NCBI RefSeq assembly: GCF_003202205.1
Contig: NZ_PDOG01000008.1
Coordinates: 5,276 to 69,275 of the forward strand
DNA length: 64,000 bases
Source: Halomonas sp. LBP4
GTDB lineage: Bacteria > Pseudomonadota > Gammaproteobacteria > Pseudomonadales > Halomonadaceae
Direction of reading: 5' to 3'
The position numbers were made by a program, and so were the translations under genes. The first letter of the stretch is position 1. Every line of letters begins with the position of its first letter. Below, piece after piece: positions 41,393 to 49,801 of this stretch. The notes below the pieces were generated by a model. It did not search any database, had not been told where the DNA came from, and was given only the letters and a program-made list of their open reading frames with translations.

Positions 41393-42408
41393 ACACCAGG
41401 CGGCTGCTGACGGGGCTCGGCATCCTGCTGCTGGTGGCCGGCTTGTACCAATTGTTCCTTCAGGGCGGCTTCCCGTCGCTGACCCTGCAACTGGTGGCCT
41501 GGCAGCGCGACTTCCACCGTGCCCTGACCCTGGCCATCACCGAACTTTCCGGCACCCCTTCGCCGGCCACCTGGGTGACCCTGCTCGGGATCAGCTTCGG
41601 CTACGGGGTCTTCCATGCCGCGGGGCCGGGCCACGGCAAGGCGGTGCTGACCACCTATCTGCTCTCCCAGGGTGGCGCCAAGCGTCGTGCCCTGGCGCTC
41701 TCCTGCACCGCTTCCCTGCTGCAGGGGCTGGTAGCCATCACCCTGGTCGTGGTGCTGGTCCATGGCCTGGGCTGGCTGACCCGGCAGGCCATGGGCAGCG
41801 TGGCCTGGGTGGAGCAGGCGAGCTTCCTGATGGTGGCACTGCTGGGGGCCTGGCTCTGCCTGCGCGCCATCCGCCAGCTGCGTCGCCCGCTACCGGCGGT
41901 GGCGGGAGAGCGCCAGGCAGATGGGCATGGGCACGACCATCACCACCATGATCACTCTCCACACTGCTGTGGCGGCGTGCACCATGTCGCCCCCCGGCAG
42001 GCGAGCGACTGGCGTACCGCCCTGGCCACGGTGGTGGCCATCGGCATCCGTCCCTGTAGCGGTGGCGTGCTGCTGTTGGGGGCCGCGACCCTGCTGGGGC
42101 AGTTCCCGGTCGGGGTGGCGGCGGTGCTGGTGATGTCGCTGGGCACCGCCCTGACGGTCTCGGGGCTGGCGCTGGCCAGCGTGATGGCACGGGGTTGGGC
42201 CGAGCGCCGCCTGGCCCGCCAGGGCAGTGCTCACCGTGTCGGTCGGCTGCTGAGCTGGGCGGCGCTGGGCGGCGGGCTGGCCATCGTGGTGCTGGGGGTA
42301 TCGCTGTCGATGACCGGCGTCAGCCAGCCGACGACCGCACCGCTACTGGGCGAACCGCCCAGCCGTGGCGCCGGCGAAGGGGCATCCCGCCCCCCCTTCG
42401 GCGGTTGA
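41383..42408 (+). CDS. NicO family nickel/cobalt-type transporter (RcnA-like)
   Basis: A 341-aa membrane protein with about six to eight helices. The NicO signature GYGVFHAAGPGHGKAVL.. (HxAGPGHGK) is near residue 72. A cytoplasmic or periplasmic loop is rich in histidine and cysteine (HGHDHHHHDHSPHCCGGVHH, about 182-203). The second motif AIGIRPCSGGVLLL follows at about 222. It probably exports or imports Ni/Co or Zn; direction and metal are not decidable. It is coupled to the DUF1007 gene. Its low-complexity C-terminus (PPSRGAGEGASRPP) is unusual. Confidence 0.85.
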   Translation: MRLNTRRLLTGLGILLLVAGLYQLFLQGGFPSLTLQLVAWQRDFHRALTLAITELSGTPSPATWVTLLGISFGYGVFHAAGPGHGKAVLTTYLLSQGGAKRRALALSCTASLLQGLVAITLVVVLVHGLGWLTRQAMGSVAWVEQASFLMVALLGAWLCLRAIRQLRRPLPAVAGERQADGHGHDHHHHDHSPHCCGGVHHVAPRQASDWRTALATVVAIGIRPCSGGVLLLGAATLLGQFPVGVAAVLVMSLGTALTVSGLALASVMARGWAERRLARQGSAHRVGRLLSWAALGGGLAIVVLGVSLSMTGVSQPTTAPLLGEPPSRGAGEGASRPPFGG

Positions 42409-42411
42409 GCA

Positions 42412-42834
42412 TCACTCGAGCGCCAGCCCCTCGATCTGGGCGAGTAGCTGACCGCGCATGGCGGCCAGGGCCTCCAGGTTGTAGGGTTCGGGCTCGCCCC
42501 GACCCCATACCGGTGCCGGCCAGGCCGCATCGCCATGGCGTCGGACGATGACATGGACATGCAGCTGGGCGACCACGTTGCCGAGGCTGGCGATGTTGAG
42601 CTTGTCGCCCCGGAGGCTTTCCTTGAGAGCGCGACCCACCGCGGTGGCCTCGCGCCAGAGTTGCTGTTGCTCGGCGTCGTCGAGCTGGTACACCTCGCTG
42701 ACGCCTGGGCGACGCGGCACCAGCACCAGCCAGGGATAGCGGGCGTCGTTCATCAGCCGCAGCTGGCATAGCGGCAGCTCCGTCACCGGGTAGCTGTCCT
42801 CCACCAGACGGGCATCCGGTTCGAAATCGGACAT
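42412..42834 (-). CDS. HIT domain protein
   Basis: A 140-aa histidine-triad protein: the catalytic motif is QLHVHVIVRRHGD (HxHxH-type, reading H-V-H-V-I). It is preceded by PWLVLVPRRPGVSEVYQL and KLNIASLGNVV. HIT proteins hydrolyse nucleotidyl phosphoramidates or Ap4A. In this family the third histidine position is occupied by Ile, as in many bacterial relatives with a shortened motif. It lies divergent from the TSUP gene, convergent with the transporter gene. Confidence 0.88.
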   Translation of the reverse strand: MSDFEPDARLVEDSYPVTELPLCQLRLMNDARYPWLVLVPRRPGVSEVYQLDDAEQQQLWREATAVGRALKESLRGDKLNIASLGNVVAQLHVHVIVRRHGDAAWPAPVWGRGEPEPYNLEALAAMRGQLLAQIEGLALE

Positions 42835-42981
42835 CGCTGGCCTCCTTGAATTGTCGGGTGTCTCTCCTTGCCTGTGGGCATCATGACACAGGCCGTGGCG
42901 CTCGACGCCTCGATTTCCCCCGGGCGCCTGCGCCGGCTATGCTGGGCGGCGCTTTCGAACCGACGCGGAAAGGAATCCTGC

Positions 42982-43728
42982 ATGACGCTTCTCGAGGTGC
43001 TGGCCCTGCTGGTGATCGGCGTGGTGGCCGGCTTCATCAACGTGCTCTCGGCGGGTGGCTCGATGCTGACCCTGCCGTTGCTGATGTTTCTCGGTCTCTC
43101 GCCCCAGGTCGCCAACGGCACCAACCGGGTCTCCATCGTGCTGCAGAGTGTCTCGGCGGTGGTCAGCTTCCTGCGCGCCGGTGCCCGTCACGTCGAATTG
43201 AGCCTGCGGCTCTCGGTGCCGGCGGTGGCCGGCTCGTTGCTCGGCGCCTGGCTGGCGCTCAGGGTCAGCGATGCCCTCTTCGAGACCCTGCTGATCGTCG
43301 TGATGGCCGGCTCGGCGGTGCTGATGCTGCTGCCCCAGCCACGCCTGGACACTCGACCGCTGACCGCCGATCGCCTCACCCCGGTGGTCTACCTGGCGAT
43401 GTTCGCCATCGGGCTCTACGGTGGCTTCATCCAGGTGGGCGTGGGCGTCCTGTTCATCGTGGTGCTCTATCGCATGCTCAGGATCGACCTGGGCCAGGTG
43501 AACGCCTTCAAGGTGCTGATCATCCTGGTCTATACCCTGCCGGCGCTGGCGGTGTTCCTCTATCACGACCAGGTGCGCTGGGGCTATGGCCTGGTGCTGG
43601 CCGCCGGCAGCATGGGTGGCGCCTGGCTGGGCGTGATGGTGAATGTCAGCCCGCGCGGCGCCCTGTGGGTCAAGTGGCTGACTATCGCCGTGATCGCCGC
43701 CATCATCCTGCGGCTGCTGCTGGGTTGA
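42982..43728 (+). CDS. TSUP family permease (TauE/SafE-like sulfite or organosulfur exporter)
   Basis: A 248-aa membrane protein of about seven to eight helices in two halves. The N-terminal TSUP motif GVVAGFINVLSAGGSMLTLP is diagnostic, and the repeated half shows AIGLYGGFIQVGVGVLFI. The family transports sulfite, sulfoacetate, taurine or other small anions; the substrate here is not shown. The ATG at 42982 is 7-11 bp after aaaggaatcc. The reading from 42868 would extend into unrelated sequence. Confidence 0.85.
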   Translation: MTLLEVLALLVIGVVAGFINVLSAGGSMLTLPLLMFLGLSPQVANGTNRVSIVLQSVSAVVSFLRAGARHVELSLRLSVPAVAGSLLGAWLALRVSDALFETLLIVVMAGSAVLMLLPQPRLDTRPLTADRLTPVVYLAMFAIGLYGGFIQVGVGVLFIVVLYRMLRIDLGQVNAFKVLIILVYTLPALAVFLYHDQVRWGYGLVLAAGSMGGAWLGVMVNVSPRGALWVKWLTIAVIAAIILRLLLG

Positions 43729-43817
43729 GAAGGCGCCCTGTTCTTCCCGCCGGACGGTGCTAGAGTGAAAGCGTACGGGCAGCGATGTCGGGCCCGGTCA
43801 TGGGAAAGGAGTTCGAG

Positions 43818-43949
43818 ATGAAACGCATTCTGGCGGTTGTGATGCTGTCACTGTTCACGCTGTCGCTGCTTTCCGGCTGCAACACCATGCGCGGGGCGGG
43901 TGAGGACATCGAAGAGGGTGGCGAGGCGATCCAGCGCTCCACTTATTGA
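43818..43949 (+). CDS. Entericidin-like small lipoprotein
   Basis: A 43-residue lipoprotein too small for many gene finders: MKRILAVVMLSLFTLSLLSGC has lipobox LSGC, then the entericidin pattern NTMRGAGEDIEEGGEAIQR. Entericidin A/B are stationary-phase bacteriolytic or toxin/antidote peptides in enterobacteria; in other species they are stress-linked envelope lipoproteins. A good Shine-Dalgarno (gaaaggag) precedes it. No partner antidote gene is obvious, only the I78-type lipoprotein downstream. Confidence 0.85.
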   Translation: MKRILAVVMLSLFTLSLLSGCNTMRGAGEDIEEGGEAIQRSTY

Positions 43950-44011
43950 GGTTTTGCGGACCGGAACGGGACACCCGTGCCGGCCTTCTCGTCAGGGAAG
44001 AGGAGAATGCC

Positions 44012-44335
44012 ATGCGCTTGAAGATCGCCGGCCCCTTGGTCATCGGCCTGGTGGTGGCCGCCTGCGCCTCCATGTCGTCGCCCCCGCCCCGTGATCCCGC
44101 GCCGCGGCCTCCCACCGTGAGCGAAGGCGGCGACGGCTGCGGTGCCGGTCCTGTCCAGGACCGCGTGGGCCGCCACTATGGCGAGTCACTGGGCGAAGCG
44201 ATCCGCCGTGAAAGCGGAGCCGGCGCCTTTCGTGTGATGCGTCCCGGCGAGGCCCATACCCTCGAGTACCGTGGCGACCGGCTCAATGTCCGCCTGGACG
44301 AGGACGGCGTGATCACCGCTATCGGCTGCGGCTGA
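44012..44335 (+). CDS. I78-type peptidase inhibitor lipoprotein
   Basis: A 107-aa lipoprotein: the signal LKIAGPLVIGLVVAAC ends in lipobox VAAC. A short proline-rich spacer precedes the inhibitor I78 domain: GCGAGPVQDRVGRHYGESLGEAIRRESGAGAFRVMRPGEAHTLEYRGDRLNVRLDEDGVITAIGCG. Two cysteines at the domain ends may form a disulfide. I78 proteins are potato-inhibitor-like protease inhibitors; periplasmic protection is inferred. The ATG at 44012 follows gaagaggagaatgcc. It lies 62 bp after the entericidin-like gene. Confidence 0.88.
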   Translation: MRLKIAGPLVIGLVVAACASMSSPPPRDPAPRPPTVSEGGDGCGAGPVQDRVGRHYGESLGEAIRRESGAGAFRVMRPGEAHTLEYRGDRLNVRLDEDGVITAIGCG

Positions 44336-44352
44336 GGCCTCGCCCGACGGGC

Positions 44353-45360
44353 TCACTCGTAGCGCTGCTTCCAGCGCTGTCGGCTGACCTGCTCCTTGAT
44401 CACCTCCAGCATGTCGACGAGCACCTGTTCGGTGACCCGGTCGGTATGGTCGTCGACCCGTAGCCAGGCCTCGAAGCCGCTGTCGGCGAGGTGCTCCACC
44501 AGCAGGTTGAATTCCGGCGAGCGCAGGCTCCCGATGGCTTCGTGCACCAGGCGGCAGGCGATATCGCTCAGCGAGTCGTCCAGGGCTCGGGCGACCTGGC
44601 CGCCCAACGGCAGGCGCCTGAGGCGCTTGATCTCGGGGCTCTCCGCGAGGGTCCGTCCGACCAGGGCGCTGATGTATCGCATCAACTCGCTGCGGTTGGT
44701 CCGGTAGGCGCTGTCGACCATCTCCTCCAGGCGCCGGCTGATCTCGCGGATCAACTGCTGCTTGCGCGGCATCACCACGTCCTCGGCGAGGCGCGTCGAC
44801 AGGGAATCGCTACCGCGGACCTGGTCCTGGATGTTGTCCAGCAGGCGCACGGCGATACGGTCCGAGAGCTCCTCCATCAGGATGTCGTAGTACTTGGCGT
44901 AGACGCCATACAGTCGCCACCGGCGGATATCGATCAGCCCCAGCCGCTGCAGTCGGTGCAGCAGCGAGACGACGCGCAGCACCCGCAACAGCCGGAACCC
45001 CCCCACCGGAATGCAGCCCAGCACGTCGTACCAGTGCACGAAGGGGTAGAAGAACCAGCGATGGTAACGGCGCTCGAGGATGGCCGCGGCCCAGCCCAGC
45101 AGGACGTCGATCACGAAGACCGCCACGAAGGCCAGGTCGATGGCGACGAAGTTGGCATGGACATGGCGGTCGTAGGCGTCATGCAGCCCCGGCGCCACGG
45201 CCTCGAAGGCGGCATTCAGCGGCGACAGCAGGAACAGGCCGTCGAACAGCAGCAGCGCCAGGTTGGCGATGACCAGCACGATGATGAGCAGGTCCCAGGC
45301 CAGGTGGGTGCGCTCCAGCAAGGCAGGCGGTGGAGCTCGGTCCGGTAGAGGGCGGGACAT
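44353..45360 (-). CDS. Voltage-sensor-like membrane protein (ion transporter family)
   Basis: A 335-aa protein. The N-terminal half has about four hydrophobic helices resembling an ion-channel voltage-sensing domain (DLLIIVLVIANLALLLFDGL; AIDLAFVAVFVIDVLLGWAAAI; the arginine-rich helix FRLLRVLRVVSLLHRLQRLG). A long charged cytoplasmic C-terminal half lacks a recognisable pore or known domain. Similar proteins are annotated as ion transporters. The ATG at 45360 has a perfect aaggagg 6 bp upstream, so the longer reading from 45399 is not used. Function unknown. Confidence 0.72.
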   Translation of the reverse strand: MSRPLPDRAPPPALLERTHLAWDLLIIVLVIANLALLLFDGLFLLSPLNAAFEAVAPGLHDAYDRHVHANFVAIDLAFVAVFVIDVLLGWAAAILERRYHRWFFYPFVHWYDVLGCIPVGGFRLLRVLRVVSLLHRLQRLGLIDIRRWRLYGVYAKYYDILMEELSDRIAVRLLDNIQDQVRGSDSLSTRLAEDVVMPRKQQLIREISRRLEEMVDSAYRTNRSELMRYISALVGRTLAESPEIKRLRRLPLGGQVARALDDSLSDIACRLVHEAIGSLRSPEFNLLVEHLADSGFEAWLRVDDHTDRVTEQVLVDMLEVIKEQVSRQRWKQRYE

Positions 45361-45425
45361 GGCGCCTCCTTGTGCCTCGTTGAAGTGAGTGCCCTGCAAA
45401 AAGGGAGTCGCTGCCGATGCGTGGC

Positions 45426-45974
45426 TCAGCGTGGCACCGCCTCACCCTCATGAGGGCCGGCGGCCCGGGCCTGGCCGGCATCGTGGTCCTGCTGGGTGCG
45501 GCGCTCCTCCTCCTCGGCCTGCTTGCGCAGCTTCTTGCGCAGGGCGGCCTTCTCGAAGCGCAGCTTCTGCTGCGGCGTCTCGAGCGTCAGCGGCGGCACC
45601 CGGGCCGGCTTGCCGTCGCCGTCTACCGCCACCATGGTCAGGTAGCAGCTGTTGGTGTGGCGGATCATCTTCTGCTGGATGTCCTCGGCGACCACCTTGA
45701 TGCCGATCTCCATGGAGGAGCGGCCCACATGGTTGACGCTGGCCAGGAAGGTGACCAGCTCGCCGACGTGGATCGGTTGCTTGAACAGGACCTGGTCCAC
45801 CGAGAGGGTCACCACATAGTGGCCGGAGTAGCGGCTGGCGCAGGCATAGGCCACCTCATCGAGCTTCTTGAGGATGGCGCCGCCGTGCACCTTGCCACTG
45901 AAGTTGGCCATGTCGGGGGTCATCAGCACGGTCATGGTCAGCTCGTGCTGGCCGGGCAGGGCATGTTCGTCCAT
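45426..45974 (-). CDS. Acyl-CoA thioesterase, hotdog fold
   Basis: A 182-aa hotdog-domain thioesterase: TVLMTPDMANFSGKVHGGAILKKLDEVAYACASRYS.. holds the catalytic helix, then VTLSVDQVLFKQPIHVGELVTFLASVNHVGRSSMEIGI. It hydrolyses acyl-CoA; chain length is not determinable. The C-terminus (about 150 onward, RKKLRKQAEEEERRTQQDH..) is charged, basic then acidic, and low complexity, as often seen in this family. The ATG at 45974 is inside the long open frame to 46073; it is the usual start (MDEHALPGQHELTMTVLMTPD). Confidence 0.9.
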   Translation of the reverse strand: MDEHALPGQHELTMTVLMTPDMANFSGKVHGGAILKKLDEVAYACASRYSGHYVVTLSVDQVLFKQPIHVGELVTFLASVNHVGRSSMEIGIKVVAEDIQQKMIRHTNSCYLTMVAVDGDGKPARVPPLTLETPQQKLRFEKAALRKKLRKQAEEEERRTQQDHDAGQARAAGPHEGEAVPR

Positions 45975-46077
45975 CGGGGCACTTTCCTTTGTTGGGTTTA
46001 CCACAGCATAACGCCTTGCCCGCGAGAGGGGGGCAAGGCGCCGGTACGATGGTAATCGCACGGGCGTGGGCAATGGG

Positions 46078-47388
46078 TCAGAACCAGGTCAGGCCCACGG
46101 AGAGGATGACGCCGGTGATGAGCAGCTGGACCAGGCAGAAGCCCATGATGTCCTTGGCCTTCAGCCCGGCGATGCCAAGCAGCGGCAGGGCCCAGAAGGG
46201 CTGCAGCAGGTTGGTCCAGGCGTCGCCCCAGGCCACGGCCATGGCGACCCGGGGGATGTCCACGCCCAGCGCCTCGGCGGCGGGCAGCATCACCGGGGCC
46301 TGCACCGCCCACTGGCCGCCACCGGAAGGCACGAAGAGGTTGACGATGCCGGCGCTGATGAATGACCAGAATGGCAGTGAAGTCTCGGTAGCAAACGAGA
46401 TCAACGACTCGGACAGGGTCACGGCCAGGCCCGACTGGGTCATGATGGCCATGATCCCGGCATAGAAGGGAAACTGGACGACGATGCCGGCGCCACCCTT
46501 GATCGCCTCGTTCAGGCTCGTCAGCAGGCTGCGTGGCGTGCGGTGCAGCACGATGGCCAGGGACAGAAACATGAAGTTGACGATGTTCAGGTTCAGGCCG
46601 CCGCCGCGCAGGATGACGTAGTCGAGCAGGAAGATCACCCCGGGGATGCCCACCAGCCAGGCCAGGGTCGAGCTGTTCTCCAAGTGTTCGGCGGGGCGGG
46701 TGATGCGTACCCGGGGCGGCGTGTCGTCGCCGAGTAGCTGCGGGTCGATGTAGACGCTCTCCTTGTCGTCGGGGAGCATCAGGCGGTTGACCAGTGGAAT
46801 GGAGATGGCCAGGCAGGCCACCAGGGCCAGGTTGAAGAAGGCGAAGATGGTCGAGCCGGTACCGATCACGCCGATCTGGTCGGCGGTGAAGTGGTCCTCG
46901 GTGGCGATGGTCAGCGGTATCGAGCCGGCGAGCCCGCCGTGCCAGACCATGAAGCCGGAGTAGGCGCTGGCCACCAGCAGGCGGTAATCGACCCTGACCA
47001 GCCGCGCCAGCTCCTTGGCAAACAGCGCACCCACCACCAGGCCGAAGCCCCAGTTGATCCAGCTGGCCGCCAGCGAGACCAGGGTCACGAGAATGACGGC
47101 GCCGCCGGCGTTCTTGGCCAGGCAGGCGAGCTTCTGCAGCCGCCGCTTGACCGGCGGCGAACTGGCCAGCATGAAGCCGGTCACCAGCACCAGCAGCATC
47201 TGCATGGAGAAGGTCAGCAGGTTCCAGAAGCCGTCGCCCCACATGCGCATCACCGCCAGCGGGGTCTGGCGCTCCACGGCGATGGCGGCGGCGGCGGCGA
47301 TGAGGGTCAGCAGCAGTACGAAGATGTAGGGATCCGGAAGGTAGCGGTCTACCAACTTGACGGCCGGCCTCGACAGGAACTTGAGCAT
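46078..47388 (-). CDS. AtoE-like short-chain fatty acid transporter
   Basis: A 436-aa membrane protein with about twelve helices in the AtoE family (short-chain fatty acid uptake). Features: RYLPDPYIFVLLLTLIAA, MWGDGFWNLLTFSMQMLLVLVTGF, GAVILVTLVSLAASWINWGFGLVVGALFAKELAR, WHGGLAGSIPLTIA, and the C-terminal SAGIVNLFVPSGGGQWAVQAPVMLPAA. No ato genes for acetoacetate use are next to it. It lies in the same orientation downstream of the MATE pump gene by 108 bp. Confidence 0.85.
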   Translation of the reverse strand: MLKFLSRPAVKLVDRYLPDPYIFVLLLTLIAAAAAIAVERQTPLAVMRMWGDGFWNLLTFSMQMLLVLVTGFMLASSPPVKRRLQKLACLAKNAGGAVILVTLVSLAASWINWGFGLVVGALFAKELARLVRVDYRLLVASAYSGFMVWHGGLAGSIPLTIATEDHFTADQIGVIGTGSTIFAFFNLALVACLAISIPLVNRLMLPDDKESVYIDPQLLGDDTPPRVRITRPAEHLENSSTLAWLVGIPGVIFLLDYVILRGGGLNLNIVNFMFLSLAIVLHRTPRSLLTSLNEAIKGGAGIVVQFPFYAGIMAIMTQSGLAVTLSESLISFATETSLPFWSFISAGIVNLFVPSGGGQWAVQAPVMLPAAEALGVDIPRVAMAVAWGDAWTNLLQPFWALPLLGIAGLKAKDIMGFCLVQLLITGVILSVGLTWF

Positions 47389-47496
47389 GGCGATGTCGCT
47401 TCTTCTTTGGTGTGGTGGGCGTCACAGGAAAAGTAGCGCAATCTCAGGAAGTTGCGCCATCCGGTGGGTCAACGATGCCGGCAAGGCAACGGCGTG

Positions 47497-48852
47497 TCAA
47501 AGCAGGGTGCATGCTGGTCGGGCCGAGTCGTGCCAGCGGGTGCGCCGGTGGTGCCGATAGTAGGCCGTCAGCACCGCCGAGCGCACCAGGGCGAAACCGA
47601 GGAAGGCCAACCAGAGCCCGTGGTTGCCCAGCCCCTGGGTCAGCCACCAGGTCGGCAGATAGACGGTGAGGCCGGCGAAGATGCTGTTGCGCATCTCGCG
47701 GATCGCCGTGGCGCCGATGAAGACGCCATCGAACAGGTAGCCCCACACGGTGATCAGCGGCATTGCCACCATCCAGGGGAGGTAGGTGCCCGCGGTGTCC
47801 CGGACTTCCGGGAGGCCGGTGAGCAGGGCGATCAACAGGTGGCCCCCCAGGGCGAAGGCCAGCGAGGCGGCGGTGGCGGTGGCCAGCGAGAAGAGCGCCG
47901 CACTCTTCACGGCCCGGCCGAACTCGTCCCAGCGCCGGCGTCCCACGGCGCGCCCGGTGATCGCCTCGGCGGCATGGGCGAAGCCGTCCAGGGCGTAGCT
48001 GGTCAGCATGATGAACTGCAGCAGCACGGCGTTGGCGGCCAGCACGGTATCGCCCTGCACGGCGCCCCGGGACGTGAAGAAGGCCATGGCGAACAGCAGC
48101 CCTAGGGTGCGCACGAAGAGGTTGGCATTGACCCGGAACAGCTCGGCGTAGGCCGTGATCCGTCCCAGGCGCTCGCGGAGGAAGCGCCCCTCCAGCAGGC
48201 CGAGCTGGCGCGAGACCAGCCAGCCGCCGAAGGCCAGCGCCGTGTAGTCGGCGATCACCGTGGCCCAGGCCACCCCGTCGCTGGTCATGCCGAGGCCGAC
48301 CACGAACAGTAGGTCCAGCGCGATGTTGACGCCATTGGTGAGCACCAGGATGGCCAGCGTCACCCGGGAGTTCTGCTGGCCCAGGAACCAGCCGAGGATG
48401 GCGTAGTTGGCGAGCACCGCCGGGGCCGAGAGGATGCGGATCCGGGCGTACTCGGTGGCCAGGTCGGTGGCGATCTCGCTGCCGTCGAGCAGCCACAGGC
48501 CGAGGGTGATCAGCGGTCGCGAGCAGAGGATCAGCAGCGCACCGATGCCGGCCGCCAGCAGCAGCGACTGACCCAGCAGGTTGCGTACCTCGCTGTCGTT
48601 CTCGCGCCCCACCGCCTGGGAGGTGAGGCCGGTGGTGCCCATGCGCAGGAAGCCGAAGCCCCAGTAGAGGAAGCTGAACAGGGTGGCGCCCAGGGTCACC
48701 GCGGCCAGGTAGCGCGAATCCGGCAGGTGGCCCACCACGGCGGTGTCCACCAGTCCCAGCAGCGGCACGGTGACGTTCGACAGGATGATCGGCCAGGCGA
48801 GCGACCAGATGCGCCGGGGGCAGGCATCGGGGGTGGCAGGAGGCGATGACAC
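47497..48852 (-). CDS. dinF: MATE family efflux transporter (DinF-like)
   Basis: A multidrug and toxic compound extrusion pump with about twelve helices. It matches the DinF group: IWSLAWPIILSNVTVPLLGLVDTAVVGHL, GATLFSFLYWGFGFLRMGTTGLTSQAVGREN, ILGWFLGQQNSRV, and FAHAAEAITGRAVGRR. The start is probably GTG at 48852, because ggaag stands 5-6 bp upstream; the frame remains open to an ATG at 48939 (about 29 residues of extra, poorly conserved sequence). Alternative starts change only the N-terminus. The substrate is unknown. Confidence 0.88.
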   Translation of the reverse strand: MSSPPATPDACPRRIWSLAWPIILSNVTVPLLGLVDTAVVGHLPDSRYLAAVTLGATLFSFLYWGFGFLRMGTTGLTSQAVGRENDSEVRNLLGQSLLLAAGIGALLILCSRPLITLGLWLLDGSEIATDLATEYARIRILSAPAVLANYAILGWFLGQQNSRVTLAILVLTNGVNIALDLLFVVGLGMTSDGVAWATVIADYTALAFGGWLVSRQLGLLEGRFLRERLGRITAYAELFRVNANLFVRTLGLLFAMAFFTSRGAVQGDTVLAANAVLLQFIMLTSYALDGFAHAAEAITGRAVGRRRWDEFGRAVKSAALFSLATATAASLAFALGGHLLIALLTGLPEVRDTAGTYLPWMVAMPLITVWGYLFDGVFIGATAIREMRNSIFAGLTVYLPTWWLTQGLGNHGLWLAFLGFALVRSAVLTAYYRHHRRTRWHDSARPACTLL

Positions 48853-49075
48853 GGCGACTTCCGCTGACGGTGAAACCGCGCAGCATGGCCGTTGCCGGAC
48901 CTCAGCGCAACTACCTCGACGGTTTGGGCAACTGGCCAAAGCCGGCTACCTTGTACATAAGATTGGAGTGAAAAGAAGTAACATTTGGCGGTTCAAGAAG
49001 CGAAGACGTCAACGCAGGGTCCGGTGGCTGGTCGGATCGGCGACAACGGCAGCACAGGCTGCAGGGAGCCGGGGA

Positions 49076-49399
49076 ATGGAGCGAATGGGCAAGAGCATGG
49101 CCTGCGCCGTGTTGATGCTGGTGATGGTCCTGGGTGGTTCGCAGTCCATGGCCCAGGCGCAGCAGCGGCTGGAGGCGCAACCCAGCGGTGGCGCCATGGT
49201 GGCGGATGCGCTGCTCGCCCGGCCGTTGCTGTTCGTGGCGACCCTGGGGGGCACGGCGGTGTTCCTGGTCTCGCTGCCGTTCTCGGCGTTGGGGGGGAAC
49301 GTGGATGCCGCAGCGGAAGCGCTGATCAAGACGCCGGCGGAGGCCACCTTCCGGCGCTGCCTGGGGTGTACCGTCAGCCGGCGCGCCGACGAGCTGTAG
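49076..49399 (+). CDS. Small exported/membrane protein of unknown function
   Basis: A 107-aa protein. A hydrophobic signal-like start (MACAVLMLVMVLGGSQSMAQA) is followed by a second hydrophobic segment LLARPLLFVATLGGTAVFLVSLPFSAL and a short end DAAAEALIKTPAEATFRRCLGC. The pattern 'ADALLARP.. TAxFLVSLPF' occurs in short conserved Pseudomonas and Halomonas membrane proteins of unknown role; such proteins are sometimes labelled as multidrug transporters, which is not supported. It lies divergent from the MATE gene. A gggagcc ribosome site precedes the ATG at 49076. Confidence 0.7.
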   Translation: MERMGKSMACAVLMLVMVLGGSQSMAQAQQRLEAQPSGGAMVADALLARPLLFVATLGGTAVFLVSLPFSALGGNVDAAAEALIKTPAEATFRRCLGCTVSRRADEL

Positions 49400-49441
49400 A
49401 GGCGGCTAGTCGCAGGAGAGCGCGGCCCACGGCCCCTGGAA

Positions 49442-49476
49442 CGCCATCGCCCCGCCTGGTTAGCGGGGCGATGGCG
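49442..49476. terminator. Stem-loop between convergent genes (small membrane protein / ferredoxin)
   Basis: A 14-bp stem (cgccatcgccccgc against gcggggcgatggcg) with a 7-base loop lies between two convergent genes. The stem is stable, but no T run follows, so bidirectional termination is an inference. Confidence 0.6.
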
Positions 49477-49509
49477 ATGTGCATGGGTATCTGGCGCGTG
49501 CGGAGCGAA

Positions 49510-49758
49510 TCAGGCCGCGGTGATGATGTGGTACTTCTCCATCAGTTCGTCGCGGCTCTCCTCGTGGGCCGGGTCGAGCGGGATGCAGTCCACCGGGCAG
49601 ACCTGCTGGCACTGGGGCTCGTCGTAGTGGCCGACGCACTCGGTGCACAGGTTGGGGTCGATGACGTAGATCTCTTCCCCCGGCGAGATGGCGCCATTGG
49701 GGCATTCGGGTTCGCAGACGTCACAGTTGATGCACTCGTCGGTGATCATCAGGGCCAT
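49510..49758 (-). CDS. YfhL-type 4Fe-4S ferredoxin
   Basis: An 82-aa ferredoxin with two 4Fe-4S sites. The first is C-x2-C-x2-C-x3-C-P (CINCDVCEPECP). The second is C-x2-C with eight residues then C-x3-C-P (CTECVGHYDEPQCQQVCP), the longer spacing typical of Allochromatium-type (YfhL) ferredoxins. A conserved C-terminal helix (ESRDELMEKYHII) follows. It starts about 43 bp after the coaD stop, so it is the last gene of fabY-coaD-fdx. Confidence 0.92.
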   Translation of the reverse strand: MALMITDECINCDVCEPECPNGAISPGEEIYVIDPNLCTECVGHYDEPQCQQVCPVDCIPLDPAHEESRDELMEKYHIITAA

Positions 49759-49801
49759 GGGGGGTACCTCACGCAGGGCAGCGCTTGTCCGAGTAATCTA
49801 G

